Below, in pieces: positions 30,923-39,679 of a stretch of 64,000 nucleotides of DNA. This DNA is from Macrococcoides goetzii. GTDB lineage: Bacteria; Bacillota; Bacilli; Staphylococcales; Staphylococcaceae. How positions within the stretch are numbered: position 1 is the first letter of the stretch; the number at the start of each line of letters is the position of its first letter. Below the pieces are notes generated by a model that had not been told where the DNA came from, made no database searches, and worked only from the letters and a program-made list of their open reading frames with translations. A program made the position numbers and the translations under genes. Location: the NCBI RefSeq assembly GCF_002742385.2, contig NZ_MJBI02000001.1, positions 868,001-932,000 on the forward strand, read 5' to 3'.

Positions 30923-31972
30923 ATGGTAAAAAAATGGCTGAATAAACGCACATTACTCATTATTTCTTTAATTGCTATTGCGATACTTTTTTTATATTTT
31001 ATTATCCCAATATCTATTCCTCTTATATCAGCTTTAGTAATTGCATTGATGATAGAACCATTTGTTAAAATACTCGAGAAGAAAGTTGGAAGTAGAAAGT
31101 GGAGTGTTACAATCATTTACTCTACGATACTCGTTTCAATACTATTATTTACTTATTTCTTCTTAACAAAACTAATTGAACACATCATTCAGTTCTCTAA
31201 AGATTTACCGAATAAGTTGAACAATTTGATGGCAGTATGGGACAAGGTAGAAATAAAAATTTCTAAGATGATTCCAGAAAGTATCGCTTCATCTTTATTT
31301 GACGAGATCCAGAAATTCTTATTTTCAATGCGAGATTCTATTTTAAATTACTTTAATGTAGAACGCATAACTTCACTTGTTGCCAGTCTCCCAGAGACCT
31401 TTATCTCTGGCTTAGTATTTCTCGTTGCTTTATTTTTATTTATGTTAGAAATACCTAAGATGCACCAATTTATTAGAAACCATATGTATGATACAACCTA
31501 CAACAAGACAAGTTTTGTGTGGAATCGCGTTACGTCTTCCATCTTTGGAATGATGCGTGCTGCAGTTATACTTTCAGGAATTACATGGTTTTTTACTTTT
31601 ATAGGATTATTATTTATTACGCCTAAAAATGCTCTAGTACTTTCATTTATTATTTGTCTGGTCGATTTATTGCCTATTATTGGAGCTACCGGCATAACAA
31701 TACCATGGGCGATTTACGCATATGTGACAGGGGACGTTGGATTAGCGTTAAAATTAATTGTACTTTCAACATTTTTACTCGTACAACGTAAAGTATTAGA
31801 ACCAAAAATAATGGGTAACGGTGTTGGACTCAGTCCTTTACCTACCTTAATAGCAATGTATATCGGTTTAAAATTAATGGGTTTTGTAGGGTTCTTTATA
31901 GGTCCGATTCTGTTAATTATTATTATAACAATTATTGAATCAGGTGCTATAAAAGCGAATATAAAAATTTAA
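30923..31972 (+). CDS. AI-2E family transporter (permease PerM/YtvI type)
   Basis: A membrane protein of 349 aa with about seven to eight hydrophobic segments (for example 13-30, 31-47, 60-82, 150-175, 205-235, 240-265, 305-340) and the conserved end GFVGFFIGPILLII typical of the family. A role in AI-2 or small-molecule export is only assumed from family members. ATG after AGAGGTG. Confidence 0.85.
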   Translation: MVKKWLNKRTLLIISLIAIAILFLYFIIPISIPLISALVIALMIEPFVKILEKKVGSRKWSVTIIYSTILVSILLFTYFFLTKLIEHIIQFSKDLPNKLNNLMAVWDKVEIKISKMIPESIASSLFDEIQKFLFSMRDSILNYFNVERITSLVASLPETFISGLVFLVALFLFMLEIPKMHQFIRNHMYDTTYNKTSFVWNRVTSSIFGMMRAAVILSGITWFFTFIGLLFITPKNALVLSFIICLVDLLPIIGATGITIPWAIYAYVTGDVGLALKLIVLSTFLLVQRKVLEPKIMGNGVGLSPLPTLIAMYIGLKLMGFVGFFIGPILLIIIITIIESGAIKANIKI

Positions 31973-31985
31973 CTTTATCACTATC

Positions 31986-32019
31986 AAAAAAGATCATCTC
32001 AATTGAGATGATCTTTTTT
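31986..32019. terminator. Bidirectional terminator, 34-bp perfect palindrome
   Basis: Bases 31986-32019 form a perfect palindrome with six A at one edge and six T at the other, ending both the AI-2E family gene and the ctaM transcript. Its right edge overlaps the ctaM stop codon (32018-32020). Confidence 0.92.
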
Positions 32020-32479
32020 AAAATCCTAAGATTGCTTTAATTACTGATGTTGTTTCACCACCACGGTAGAACACATAAAGTAATAGGTATACCGCTACAC
32101 CGGTGATTGCTGTAAAAAACCAGATGATTGATGTGATCGGTCCAAATTTTCTGTGAATATTAAGTTTATCTTTCAAACCTGTATAGATATTTAATATTCC
32201 CATTACAGCACCTATCGTTGCTAAAGTAATGTGAAAAATTAAAAATACAGTGTAATAAATTTTAAAATTATCAGGTCCACCAAATGATGTATTGCCAATA
32301 AAAATTGTTCTTGAAGCATAGATAATAAAGAAAATTGTCGCTGCAACACCCGCTGCGAGCATCACTTTTTTATGTGCTTCAATTCGTCCTTTAGCCACCA
32401 AATACCAGCCGATAGCGACCAGTATAGCACTGATGACAATAAATGTAGTACTGATTGTTGGTAAGATTGGTAAACTCAT
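32018..32479 (-). CDS. ctaM: DUF420 membrane protein, oxidase assembly factor (CtaM/YozB-like)
   Basis: A protein of 153 aa with four to five hydrophobic segments and several conserved His (HKKVMLAA near 36, HITLATIG near 83, HRKFGPITSIIW near 108). DUF420 proteins (CtaM in S. aureus) are needed for aa3-type oxidase function, probably in cofactor insertion. It follows ctaG by nine bases, which fits a role in oxidase assembly. Confidence 0.85.
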   Translation of the reverse strand: MSLPILPTISTTFIVISAILVAIGWYLVAKGRIEAHKKVMLAAGVAATIFFIIYASRTIFIGNTSFGGPDNFKIYYTVFLIFHITLATIGAVMGILNIYTGLKDKLNIHRKFGPITSIIWFFTAITGVAVYLLLYVFYRGGETTSVIKAILGF

Positions 32480-32488
32480 ATTGTCCCC

Positions 32489-33442
32489 CTATTCAAATTC
32501 TCTGAAATAAGCATCTTGCTTTCTTTTTTCTTCTAAACTCAGACGTGTAATTTCGTCAGGATCTAATCTTTCAGAACGAGACCAGTTGACGAAAATATAA
32601 TAGAACATAAAACCAAAGAATATTTCTTGTAATACTTTCATGATTACTCCACCAGTTTGCTGATCATCTTTAGGTGTCATATTAGTAAAATATTGTGGTC
32701 CGCTAATACCTGAATTTTGTAGAACATCATTTAATGTCCCTGTAGGTACACATAAACTCATTGCACTCATCCAGGCTTTCGGATCTGTATATGTCTTATA
32801 CATTGGATGTTGTGCAAAGATAATTAATCCACAAGATGGTGTAAGCAATACTCCGATTCCAAAAATATATCCTAATTTCATTAGACCAGATAACTGTTTC
32901 TTCGTTTCACCTTTTTGATTAAAAATCGGATACCACATTGTAAAAGCGGTAATCGATAATAAAATCGTATATAGTGAATGTGGTGTTGCATTTTGTTTTA
33001 AGAAATCTAGTACAATCGGTAAATGATACAATGAAAAGAATGCATTGAAAGTAACCAGTGCAATAATCGGTCGTGTCATAAATTGAAATACGGGCTTAAC
33101 ATATGGAAGATTGATTACATATTCTATTAAGTAATTCGGAATTGCAAAATAGAATAACGGCATCATAAGTAAATACAAGACTGCCATCTGTAACATATGA
33201 AAGCTAAAAATAATATGACTCAGTAAATCAATTGGTGCACCTTTCATGATATAAAGTAATATCATTAAGAAGACAAATAAGATACCTTCTGACCTCTTGA
33301 GAGGGCGTCCTCCTGGGATATCTTTATACCATTTCACAGTAATTAAGAAAAAGACAATTGTTGCAAAAATAATTGCAACTAAGAAAAATGGACTCCAGTT
33401 TGCTAAAAATCCAAAAATTGAGATAGAACGAATACTACCCAT
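32489..33442 (-). CDS. ctaG: Cytochrome c oxidase assembly factor CtaG
   Basis: Membrane protein of 317 aa with about seven hydrophobic segments (caa3_CtaG family). It is required for forming active caa3 oxidase in B. subtilis, likely in copper delivery to CuB. His residues in HIIFSFHMLQM fit metal handling. ATG after GGAGTGATGAT. A strong terminator and a candidate promoter lie between it and ctaF, so it may be expressed separately with ctaM. Confidence 0.93.
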   Translation of the reverse strand: MGSIRSISIFGFLANWSPFFLVAIIFATIVFFLITVKWYKDIPGGRPLKRSEGILFVFLMILLYIMKGAPIDLLSHIIFSFHMLQMAVLYLLMMPLFYFAIPNYLIEYVINLPYVKPVFQFMTRPIIALVTFNAFFSLYHLPIVLDFLKQNATPHSLYTILLSITAFTMWYPIFNQKGETKKQLSGLMKLGYIFGIGVLLTPSCGLIIFAQHPMYKTYTDPKAWMSAMSLCVPTGTLNDVLQNSGISGPQYFTNMTPKDDQQTGGVIMKVLQEIFFGFMFYYIFVNWSRSERLDPDEITRLSLEEKRKQDAYFREFE

Positions 33443-33471
33443 ATCATCACTCCATAAAATATACTGTCACC

Positions 33472-33477
33472 ATTATA
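33472..33477 (-). promoter_or_regulatory. Candidate -10 box for ctaG-ctaM
   Basis: TATAAT on the minus strand about 30 bases before the ctaG start and downstream of the ctaF terminator. No good -35 is visible (CACTTG at 17 bases), so this is a weak call. Confidence 0.4.
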
Positions 33478-33540
33478 ACGCAAATTATGGCAGACAAGTG
33501 GATAAAATATATCAAATTCTTGACGAAATCGTGATAATAA

Positions 33541-33568
33541 AAAAACTGAGACAATCGTCTCAGTTTTT
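33541..33568 (-). terminator. Internal terminator between ctaF and ctaG
   Basis: AAAAACTGAGAC pairs with GTCTCAGTTTTT across a four-base loop, and the minus strand continues with T residues. It should end or sharply reduce the ctaBCDEF transcript before ctaG. Confidence 0.88.
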
Positions 33569-33573
33569 ATTGA

Positions 33574-33927
33574 TTATTTTAATAATGGCTCACCTAACCA
33601 CGTGATATATAAAGCCATTACTACAAAAGTCCCGGCAATAAACAATCCAGAAAGCATCATTAATTTAGCTGTCCCATGACCTGGATGTTTCATATGCATG
33701 AAATAATAGAATTGAAGTATGACTTGAATTAACGCCATTAATAATACTGCAGGAATAACAAATTCTTTACTTAATCCAGCTGCAACCATAGCAAAAGCAA
33801 TTAACGTCAAGAAAATCATTATAGCAAATGTAGTAACCTGCATTCTCATTTCTTCAGTTCTTGTTCTTTTTTCGAAATTGTAACGATCCTGATTAAACTT
33901 TAAGTTGTTGTTAGTTTCATTTGACAT
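33574..33927 (-). CDS. ctaF: Cytochrome c oxidase subunit IV
   Basis: A small subunit of 117 aa from the ATG of MSNETNN (33927), with three membrane segments and the conserved QFYYFMHMKHPG near 78-89. The ATG overlaps the ctaE stop (TAATG); the longer frame to 33975 lies inside ctaE. It stabilises the oxidase complex. Confidence 0.93.
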   Translation of the reverse strand: MSNETNNNLKFNQDRYNFEKRTRTEEMRMQVTTFAIMIFLTLIAFAMVAAGLSKEFVIPAVLLMALIQVILQFYYFMHMKHPGHGTAKLMMLSGLFIAGTFVVMALYITWLGEPLLK

Positions 33928-34556
33928 TATCCTAACACCCCTAACAAGTAAACTACTGTGAAGATAAATACCCACACGACATCAATGAAATGCCAGTATA
34001 AAGCAGCTGTATTGAACTTCGCAGCGTTGTATACACTTAATCCACGTTTCATATTACGGATGATTAAAAGTATAATCCATGTTAAACCTATAATTACGTG
34101 GAATCCGTGAGTTCCTACTAAGAAGTAGAAGGCTGAACCAAATGCACTTGATCTGAAAGTATGACCTTGATGGATATATTCAACGAACTCATAAATTTCT
34201 AAACCTAAGAAGCTTAAACCTAAAATTACAGTAACGATAAACCATGTAATCATTTTGCCGAAATCATAGTTTTTCATATGATATAGCGCATACACACTTG
34301 TTAATGAAGATGTTAATAATAACATCGTCATAACAAATGCTAAAGGTAAATTGAATAAATCTTTTGCTAAAAGGTGATCTTCACTTGGGACACGATCTTT
34401 TAATGCTAAGTAAGTAGCGAATAAAGATGCGAATAATGCAGTCTCTCCACCAAGGAATACCCAGAATCCTAATAACTTATTTTTACCTTCTAAAGAAGCT
34501 GTTTCAGGATGACTTGGCCATCTTTCAGCCGTCATTTTCTCTTCGTGATGTGCCAT
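33927..34556 (-). CDS. ctaE: Cytochrome c oxidase subunit III
   Basis: Membrane subunit of 209 aa with five hydrophobic segments and the conserved GTHGFHVIIGL near 148-158 and WHFIDVVWVFIF near 188-199. It starts inside the ctaD stop (TAATG) and ends inside the ctaF start, so ctaD, ctaE and ctaF are translationally coupled. Confidence 0.96.
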   Translation of the reverse strand: MAHHEEKMTAERWPSHPETASLEGKNKLLGFWVFLGGETALFASLFATYLALKDRVPSEDHLLAKDLFNLPLAFVMTMLLLTSSLTSVYALYHMKNYDFGKMITWFIVTVILGLSFLGLEIYEFVEYIHQGHTFRSSAFGSAFYFLVGTHGFHVIIGLTWIILLIIRNMKRGLSVYNAAKFNTAALYWHFIDVVWVFIFTVVYLLGVLG

Positions 34557-36448
34557 TATTTAACACCTCTTTCGTACTCAATTAGCTCATCTTTAGTAAT
34601 ATGATATCCTAAATCATCTTTTAGTGAACGCGCAATCATTGCGCCTGCTGTAATCGCTAAACCTAAAATTAATACAAATGGAGCCCAAGGTTGAGCTGGT
34701 AAATCTTTTACTGCATCTAACGCCCATTTTTGACCATCAGCTAAGTATAAAGTACCAAAAGCTGCTACAAATAATCCAAGTGATTGCATAAATGGCAAGA
34801 TTGAATTATTAGGCATATGAATATCACCTAAAGATTCAGCAGGTAAAATCTCACCGTTACCTTGTTTTTTCTCTAAATCAAACGCATCTAAACCACGAAC
34901 AAGTGGTGTTTGAGCAAAGTTGTAGAATGGAGTTGGTTGTGGAAGTGACCATTCTAAAGTACGACCGTCGCCCCAAGCATCGCGACCTACTTTTGGCGCT
35001 TTAGCTAAAGTAATCACAACGTTAACTAACAAGATAATTACTGCCACAGCCATCGTTAATGCACCGATCGTGGATACTAAGTTAAATGTATCGTAACCTT
35101 GACCAGGTAAGTATGTGAATACACGTCTTGGCATACCCCATAAACCTAAGAAATGTTGTACTAGGAATGTTAAATGGAAACCTGTTACGAATAAAACAAA
35201 TGAAATTTTACCTAATTTTTCGTTTAAAATCTTACCGAACATTAACGGGAAGTAAAAATGTAATCCTGCAAGTAATGAGAATACTACCCCACCAACGATA
35301 ACGTAATGGAAATGCGCTACGATAAAGTAAGAATCATGATATTGATAGTCAGCTGGCGCTGATGCTTGCATTACACCAGTAACTCCACCCATAACGAATG
35401 ATGGAATAAATGCTAATGCATAAAGCATCGGCGTCGTAAATTCGATACTACCACCCCAGATTGTTAATAACCAGTTAAAGATCTTAACACCTGTTGGTAC
35501 TGCAATTGCCATAGTAGCAACCGCGAAAATTGCGTTTGCAGTTGGACCCAGACCTACTGTAAACATGTGGTGAGCCCAAACCATGAATCCTAAGAAACCA
35601 ATTAATACTGTAGCGAATACCATCGCTGAATATCCGAATAAACGTTTTCTTGAGAATGTAGCGAAAATCTCAGAGAAAATACCGAATGCCGGTAATACTA
35701 AGATGTAAACTTCTGGGTGACCGAAAATCCAGAATAAATGTTCCCAGATAATTGTGTTACCACCTTGTGATACTACGAAGAATCCTGTACCAAACATTCT
35801 ATCGAAAATTAATAAGAATAATCCGATAGTAAGTGGTGGGAATGCGAATACGATTAATACTGAAGCAACAAACGTTGTCCATGTAAATAACGGCATACGC
35901 ATATATGTCATACCTGGTGCACGCATATTCATAATTGTAACCACAAAGTTAATCCCTGCAATTAATGTACCAGCACCAGAAATTTGTAAACCTAAAGCAT
36001 AGAAATCAATACCGTGTCCAGGTGATGCTAAAGATAATGAAGCATATGATGTCCAACCTGCGTCAGGTGCTCCACCTAGGAACCAAGATAAGTTTAAGAA
36101 TATTCCACCAAAGAAGAATAACCAAAAACCTAATGCATTTAAGAATGGGAATGCTACGTCACGTGCACCAATTTGTAAAGGTACTACAGCGTTCATAAAT
36201 GCGAATAATAACGGCATAGCCGCTAAGAAAATCATTGTTGTACCATGCATCGTAATTATTTCATTAAATAGACCTGCTGAAACAAAATCATTTTCAGGAA
36301 CAGCAAGTTGAATTCGAATAATCATTGCTTCAATACCACCCATGGCGAAGAATAATCCACCCATGATAAGATATAATATTGCAATTTTTTTATGGTCAAC
36401 TGTTGTTAAATATTCCATAATTAAACCACGTTTTTTTTGTGTAGCCAA
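34556..36448 (-). CDS. ctaD: Cytochrome c oxidase subunit I
   Basis: Catalytic haem-copper subunit, 630 aa, with twelve core membrane helices plus C-terminal extra segments as in Bacillus CtaD. The haem a ligand lies in TMHGTTMIF, the His-Tyr cross-link motif is HPEVYILVLPAFG, the CuB pair is HH in AHHMFTVG, and the haem ligands are in HFHYVIVGG. These fit an aa3-type, proton-pumping oxidase. Confidence 0.97.
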   Translation of the reverse strand: MATQKKRGLIMEYLTTVDHKKIAILYLIMGGLFFAMGGIEAMIIRIQLAVPENDFVSAGLFNEIITMHGTTMIFLAAMPLLFAFMNAVVPLQIGARDVAFPFLNALGFWLFFFGGIFLNLSWFLGGAPDAGWTSYASLSLASPGHGIDFYALGLQISGAGTLIAGINFVVTIMNMRAPGMTYMRMPLFTWTTFVASVLIVFAFPPLTIGLFLLIFDRMFGTGFFVVSQGGNTIIWEHLFWIFGHPEVYILVLPAFGIFSEIFATFSRKRLFGYSAMVFATVLIGFLGFMVWAHHMFTVGLGPTANAIFAVATMAIAVPTGVKIFNWLLTIWGGSIEFTTPMLYALAFIPSFVMGGVTGVMQASAPADYQYHDSYFIVAHFHYVIVGGVVFSLLAGLHFYFPLMFGKILNEKLGKISFVLFVTGFHLTFLVQHFLGLWGMPRRVFTYLPGQGYDTFNLVSTIGALTMAVAVIILLVNVVITLAKAPKVGRDAWGDGRTLEWSLPQPTPFYNFAQTPLVRGLDAFDLEKKQGNGEILPAESLGDIHMPNNSILPFMQSLGLFVAAFGTLYLADGQKWALDAVKDLPAQPWAPFVLILGLAITAGAMIARSLKDDLGYHITKDELIEYERGVK

Positions 36449-36470
36449 TTGTGTAACCTCCCTTTATTTA

Positions 36471-37532
36471 TTACTCTTCAACTTTTCGTTCCATTAAGTA
36501 TTTAGTTAATGCATCGATGTCTGAATCAGATACTTTATACGAACCAGTCATTTTATTCCCTGGTTTGTATTTTTCAGGATCTTTAATCCATTTTTTTAAG
36601 TTTTCTTCGTTATGTTCTAAAACGCCAGCAACTGTTGTTCTTTCTCCGAAAGTTGTTAAGTTAGGACCTTTTGCTCCTTTACCAGTTGGTGTTACCGCGT
36701 GACAACCTTGACAAGATTGTTTAAATACCTTTTCACCTTGTTTAGCATCAGTTGTTGCCACAGGTTTTTTCACATCCTGCATTTTAGATACCCAAGTTTT
36801 AAAATCATCTTTAGACATTGTTTTAACTTTAAAGTCCATCAATGCATGTGAAGGTCCACATAACTCTGCACATTTACCATAGAACATATTTTTAGCATCT
36901 TTAGCTTTATCACCATCAAATACTAAATAGAATTTATTGATGTTCTCAACATTCGTATCCATCTTACCACCAACTGCTGGAATCCAGAATGAGTGTTTAA
37001 CATCTGATGAATGTAATTTGAAATAAACTTTTGTATCCGTCGGTACAACAAGTTCTTGGCTTGTCACAATCTTTTGGTTTGGATATTCAAATTCCCACCA
37101 GTAAAGATTTGCAGTTACATCGACTACGATTTCTTTATTCTTTCCTTTTGCATCTACTTTATCCATAGCTTTCGTATCAGCTAATTTAAAAGTTAGCATA
37201 ACTGTTGGAATTGCTAAAATTATTAATAAAAGAATTGGAATAGTTGTCCAGATAATCTCTAACTTATGATTACCGTGCACATCTTTCGGTACAAAATTCT
37301 CTCCAACTTTACTACGTCTGAATTTTACAACTGCTAAAACGAAAATAACGACAACAACTGCAATAACAAATAGCATGATGTAAACCGCTAACATCATTAA
37401 GTTGAATTGATCTTTTGAAACTTCCCCTGCTGGACGTAAAGCTGATAAATGTGGTTCACCACAACCAGCTAAAGTCATTAATAATAATGAAATTAAGCCC
37501 ATCAACTTTACATTCTTAAATTTGTTTTTCAT
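36471..37532 (-). CDS. ctaC: Cytochrome c oxidase subunit II with fused cytochrome c domain (caa3 type)
   Basis: Takes electrons from cytochrome c to the CuA site. Lipobox LAGC with Cys24, two membrane helices (about 45-70 and 92-115), CuA ligands His180, Cys221, Cys225, His229 and Met232, then a C-terminal cytochrome c domain with CQGCH at 274-278 and likely axial Met328 in GNKMTG. The fused haem c domain defines a caa3 oxidase. Lipid attachment would need LspA, also in this window. Confidence 0.97.
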   Translation of the reverse strand: MKNKFKNVKLMGLISLLLMTLAGCGEPHLSALRPAGEVSKDQFNLMMLAVYIMLFVIAVVVVIFVLAVVKFRRSKVGENFVPKDVHGNHKLEIIWTTIPILLLIILAIPTVMLTFKLADTKAMDKVDAKGKNKEIVVDVTANLYWWEFEYPNQKIVTSQELVVPTDTKVYFKLHSSDVKHSFWIPAVGGKMDTNVENINKFYLVFDGDKAKDAKNMFYGKCAELCGPSHALMDFKVKTMSKDDFKTWVSKMQDVKKPVATTDAKQGEKVFKQSCQGCHAVTPTGKGAKGPNLTTFGERTTVAGVLEHNEENLKKWIKDPEKYKPGNKMTGSYKVSDSDIDALTKYLMERKVEE

Positions 37533-37563
37533 TAAATTCTAACCCCTCTTTCACCATTCATAA

Positions 37564-38493
37564 TCAAATCATTTGAATTAATGTAACTACTACTATCATA
37601 ACAAAAAAGATCATCAAATAGTTTAAAGAATAAATAAACATTGTCATTGCCCATCTGTTTTCTTTAACATTTGACTTAAACCCTGATACAGCAAGCAAAA
37701 GCCAACCTAGATTTAAGATTGTGGCAAGTACTATAAAAATAGTTCCTAGTTCATCCATTAAAAATGGTGTTGGAAGAAGTAAAGCAACCCAGAAAAGCAT
37801 TCCAAGTCTAGTTCTTTCAAAACCTTTAACAGATGGCAACATCGGTATCCCCGCCATAGCATATTCTTCTTTACGTTTTATAGCCAGCGCATAAAAATGT
37901 GCCGGTTGCCAAATAAACATAATGACGAATAACATCCATGCTACCTTTGAAAGATTAGGATCAATTGCAGCCCAACCCACAAGTGGTGGAATCGCTCCTG
38001 GAAAACTACCTATTATAGTATTTGACACTAAATGACGTTTAGACCATACAGAATACAAAACCACATAACCAAATATCCCTAAAAATCCAATTATTCCTGT
38101 TTCAATATTTATCATGAAAAGTAAAACTTCTCCGATGAACATCAATAATAAACTCAGCTGGAATAGTGATTGAGAAGCAATTTTCCCAGTAACACTTGGC
38201 CGTTCCTGTTTACTTGGCATAATGCGGTCAATATCTTGATCATAAAAATTATTTAATGCACAACTTCCTGCCATAATAAGTGTAGATCCCGTAAGCATCG
38301 TTAATAATTCAGGAATGCTATTTAAAAATGAACGTTGTGTCATCATGATAGCAAGAAATGCTCCCGCAAACGTCGGTATCAAATTACCTTGAACGAGACC
38401 AAGTTTGACAATTGCTTTGACATCTTTAAATGTCAATCGCGTTTGTTCGACCGATTTGACGCTCTTTAAGACTTGTTCATTTTGCATTTTCAC
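37564..38493 (-). CDS. ctaB: Protohaem IX farnesyltransferase (haem O synthase)
   Basis: UbiA-type prenyltransferase that farnesylates haem B to haem O. The prenyl-diphosphate motif [13 protein letters not shown] is near 82-94, and about nine membrane helices are predicted. 309 aa. First gene of the minus-strand oxidase cluster; ctaA, the next step, is divergent. Confidence 0.97.
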   Translation of the reverse strand: MKMQNEQVLKSVKSVEQTRLTFKDVKAIVKLGLVQGNLIPTFAGAFLAIMMTQRSFLNSIPELLTMLTGSTLIMAGSCALNNFYDQDIDRIMPSKQERPSVTGKIASQSLFQLSLLLMFIGEVLLFMINIETGIIGFLGIFGYVVLYSVWSKRHLVSNTIIGSFPGAIPPLVGWAAIDPNLSKVAWMLFVIMFIWQPAHFYALAIKRKEEYAMAGIPMLPSVKGFERTRLGMLFWVALLLPTPFLMDELGTIFIVLATILNLGWLLLAVSGFKSNVKENRWAMTMFIYSLNYLMIFFVMIVVVTLIQMI

Positions 38494-38541
38494 CCTCCTT
38501 TAACAATACTAACGCATATAATAACAATAATATATGAAAAC

Positions 38542-38629
38542 TGTCACATTTTCTATACATTTTCGAAATTAAATTGTGACATTTTTCTATTTCTCTACAA
38601 TTATAAATAATTCACGAATGTGACACATT
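38542..38629. promoter_or_regulatory. Three TGTGACA motifs in the ctaB-ctaA divergent region
   Basis: TGTGACA occurs at 38548-38542 (minus), about 38575-38581 (plus) and 38619-38625 (plus). The last lies in the perfect palindrome AATGTG-A-CACATT (38617-38629). Repeated copies in the 246-base gap before haem A and oxidase genes suggest sites of a redox regulator such as ResD/SrrA or Rex-like proteins. The regulator is inferred, and no other feature is clear in this gap. Confidence 0.55.
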
Positions 38630-38739
38630 TACTTTAAAGTTAGATTGTTATACTATATCTTAAGTATATACTGAAGTCGCGATGTAATAAAGTTTACATT
38701 TACACTTCACGTGCATAATGATAATTAGAGGTGAAGTAT

Positions 38740-39648
38740 TTGTTAAAAGAAAAGAATTTAAAATGGTTATCTTTGTTTACGACCGTACTGATGATACTAG
38801 TACAAATCGGTGGTGCGCTAGTAACAAAGACGGGTTCTGCTGACGGATGTGGTAATAGCTGGCCACTTTGTCATGGTAAGTTTGTACCGACACATATTCC
38901 TATGGAAACATTGATTGAACTCGCACATCGTGGTGTATCTGGACTTGCTTTGATTTCGGTAACATGGCTTGTTGTTTTAAGCATTAAATATATTGGTCAT
39001 AAAAGAGAAACAAAGTTTTTATGCTGGATGAGTATCGGCTTTATTTTTGCACAAGCTTTAATCGGTGCAGCTGCTGTAATCTGGCAACAAAATGGATTTG
39101 TATTAGCATTACATTTCGGAATTTCATTAATTAGTTTTAGTTCTGTGTTTTTACTCACATTATTAATATTTGAAGTAGATCAAAAGTTCGACGCTACAAA
39201 ATTAGTGATACATTCTCATTTAAGAAGACATACAATAGCTTTAACAAGCTTTATTTATATTGTAATTTATAGTGGCGCCCTTGTACGTCACGAAAAAGCT
39301 AGCCTTGCTTGTCTGAGCTGGCCACTTTGTAAACAAGGACAAATCGGTTTGCCCGAAACATTTTTTGAATGGGTACAGATGAGTCACCGTACACTAGCTT
39401 TTATCTTATTTATATGGTTAAGTTACGTTGTTTACCATGCCGTAAAAAATTATAGTCAGTATCGTGTTATTAAATATGGCTACTCAATCGCATTTTTATT
39501 AATTTGTTTACAAGTAACGACAGGTGCGTTGTCAATATTTACGATGCTAAATTTATATGTGGCATTATTACATGCATTATTTATTACCTTACTATTTGGG
39601 TTGCTGTGCTATTTCTTACTTCTCATTTCTCGTGCAACGCAAAAATAA
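38740..39648 (+). CDS. ctaA: Haem A synthase
   Basis: Oxidises haem O to haem A for aa3/caa3 oxidases. Eight membrane helices; two Cys pairs in GCGNSWPLCHG and CLSWPLCKQG, and His residues in ELAHRGVSG and MSHRTLAF that bind haem. I start at the TTG at 38740 (302 aa), six bases after AGAGGTG; the GTG at 38731 overlaps that site. Divergent from ctaB. Confidence 0.95.
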   Translation: MLKEKNLKWLSLFTTVLMILVQIGGALVTKTGSADGCGNSWPLCHGKFVPTHIPMETLIELAHRGVSGLALISVTWLVVLSIKYIGHKRETKFLCWMSIGFIFAQALIGAAAVIWQQNGFVLALHFGISLISFSSVFLLTLLIFEVDQKFDATKLVIHSHLRRHTIALTSFIYIVIYSGALVRHEKASLACLSWPLCKQGQIGLPETFFEWVQMSHRTLAFILFIWLSYVVYHAVKNYSQYRVIKYGYSIAFLLICLQVTTGALSIFTMLNLYVALLHALFITLLFGLLCYFLLLISRATQK

Positions 39649-39670
39649 CCTGCCACGGCAGGTTATTTTT
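39641..39670. terminator. Bidirectional terminator between ctaA and pyc
   Basis: AAAAATAACCTGCC pairs with GGCAGGTTATTTTT. The ctaA stop codon (39646-39648) is inside the first arm. It stops the convergent ctaA and pyc transcripts. Confidence 0.9.
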
Positions 39671-39679
39671 TTCTATTTT

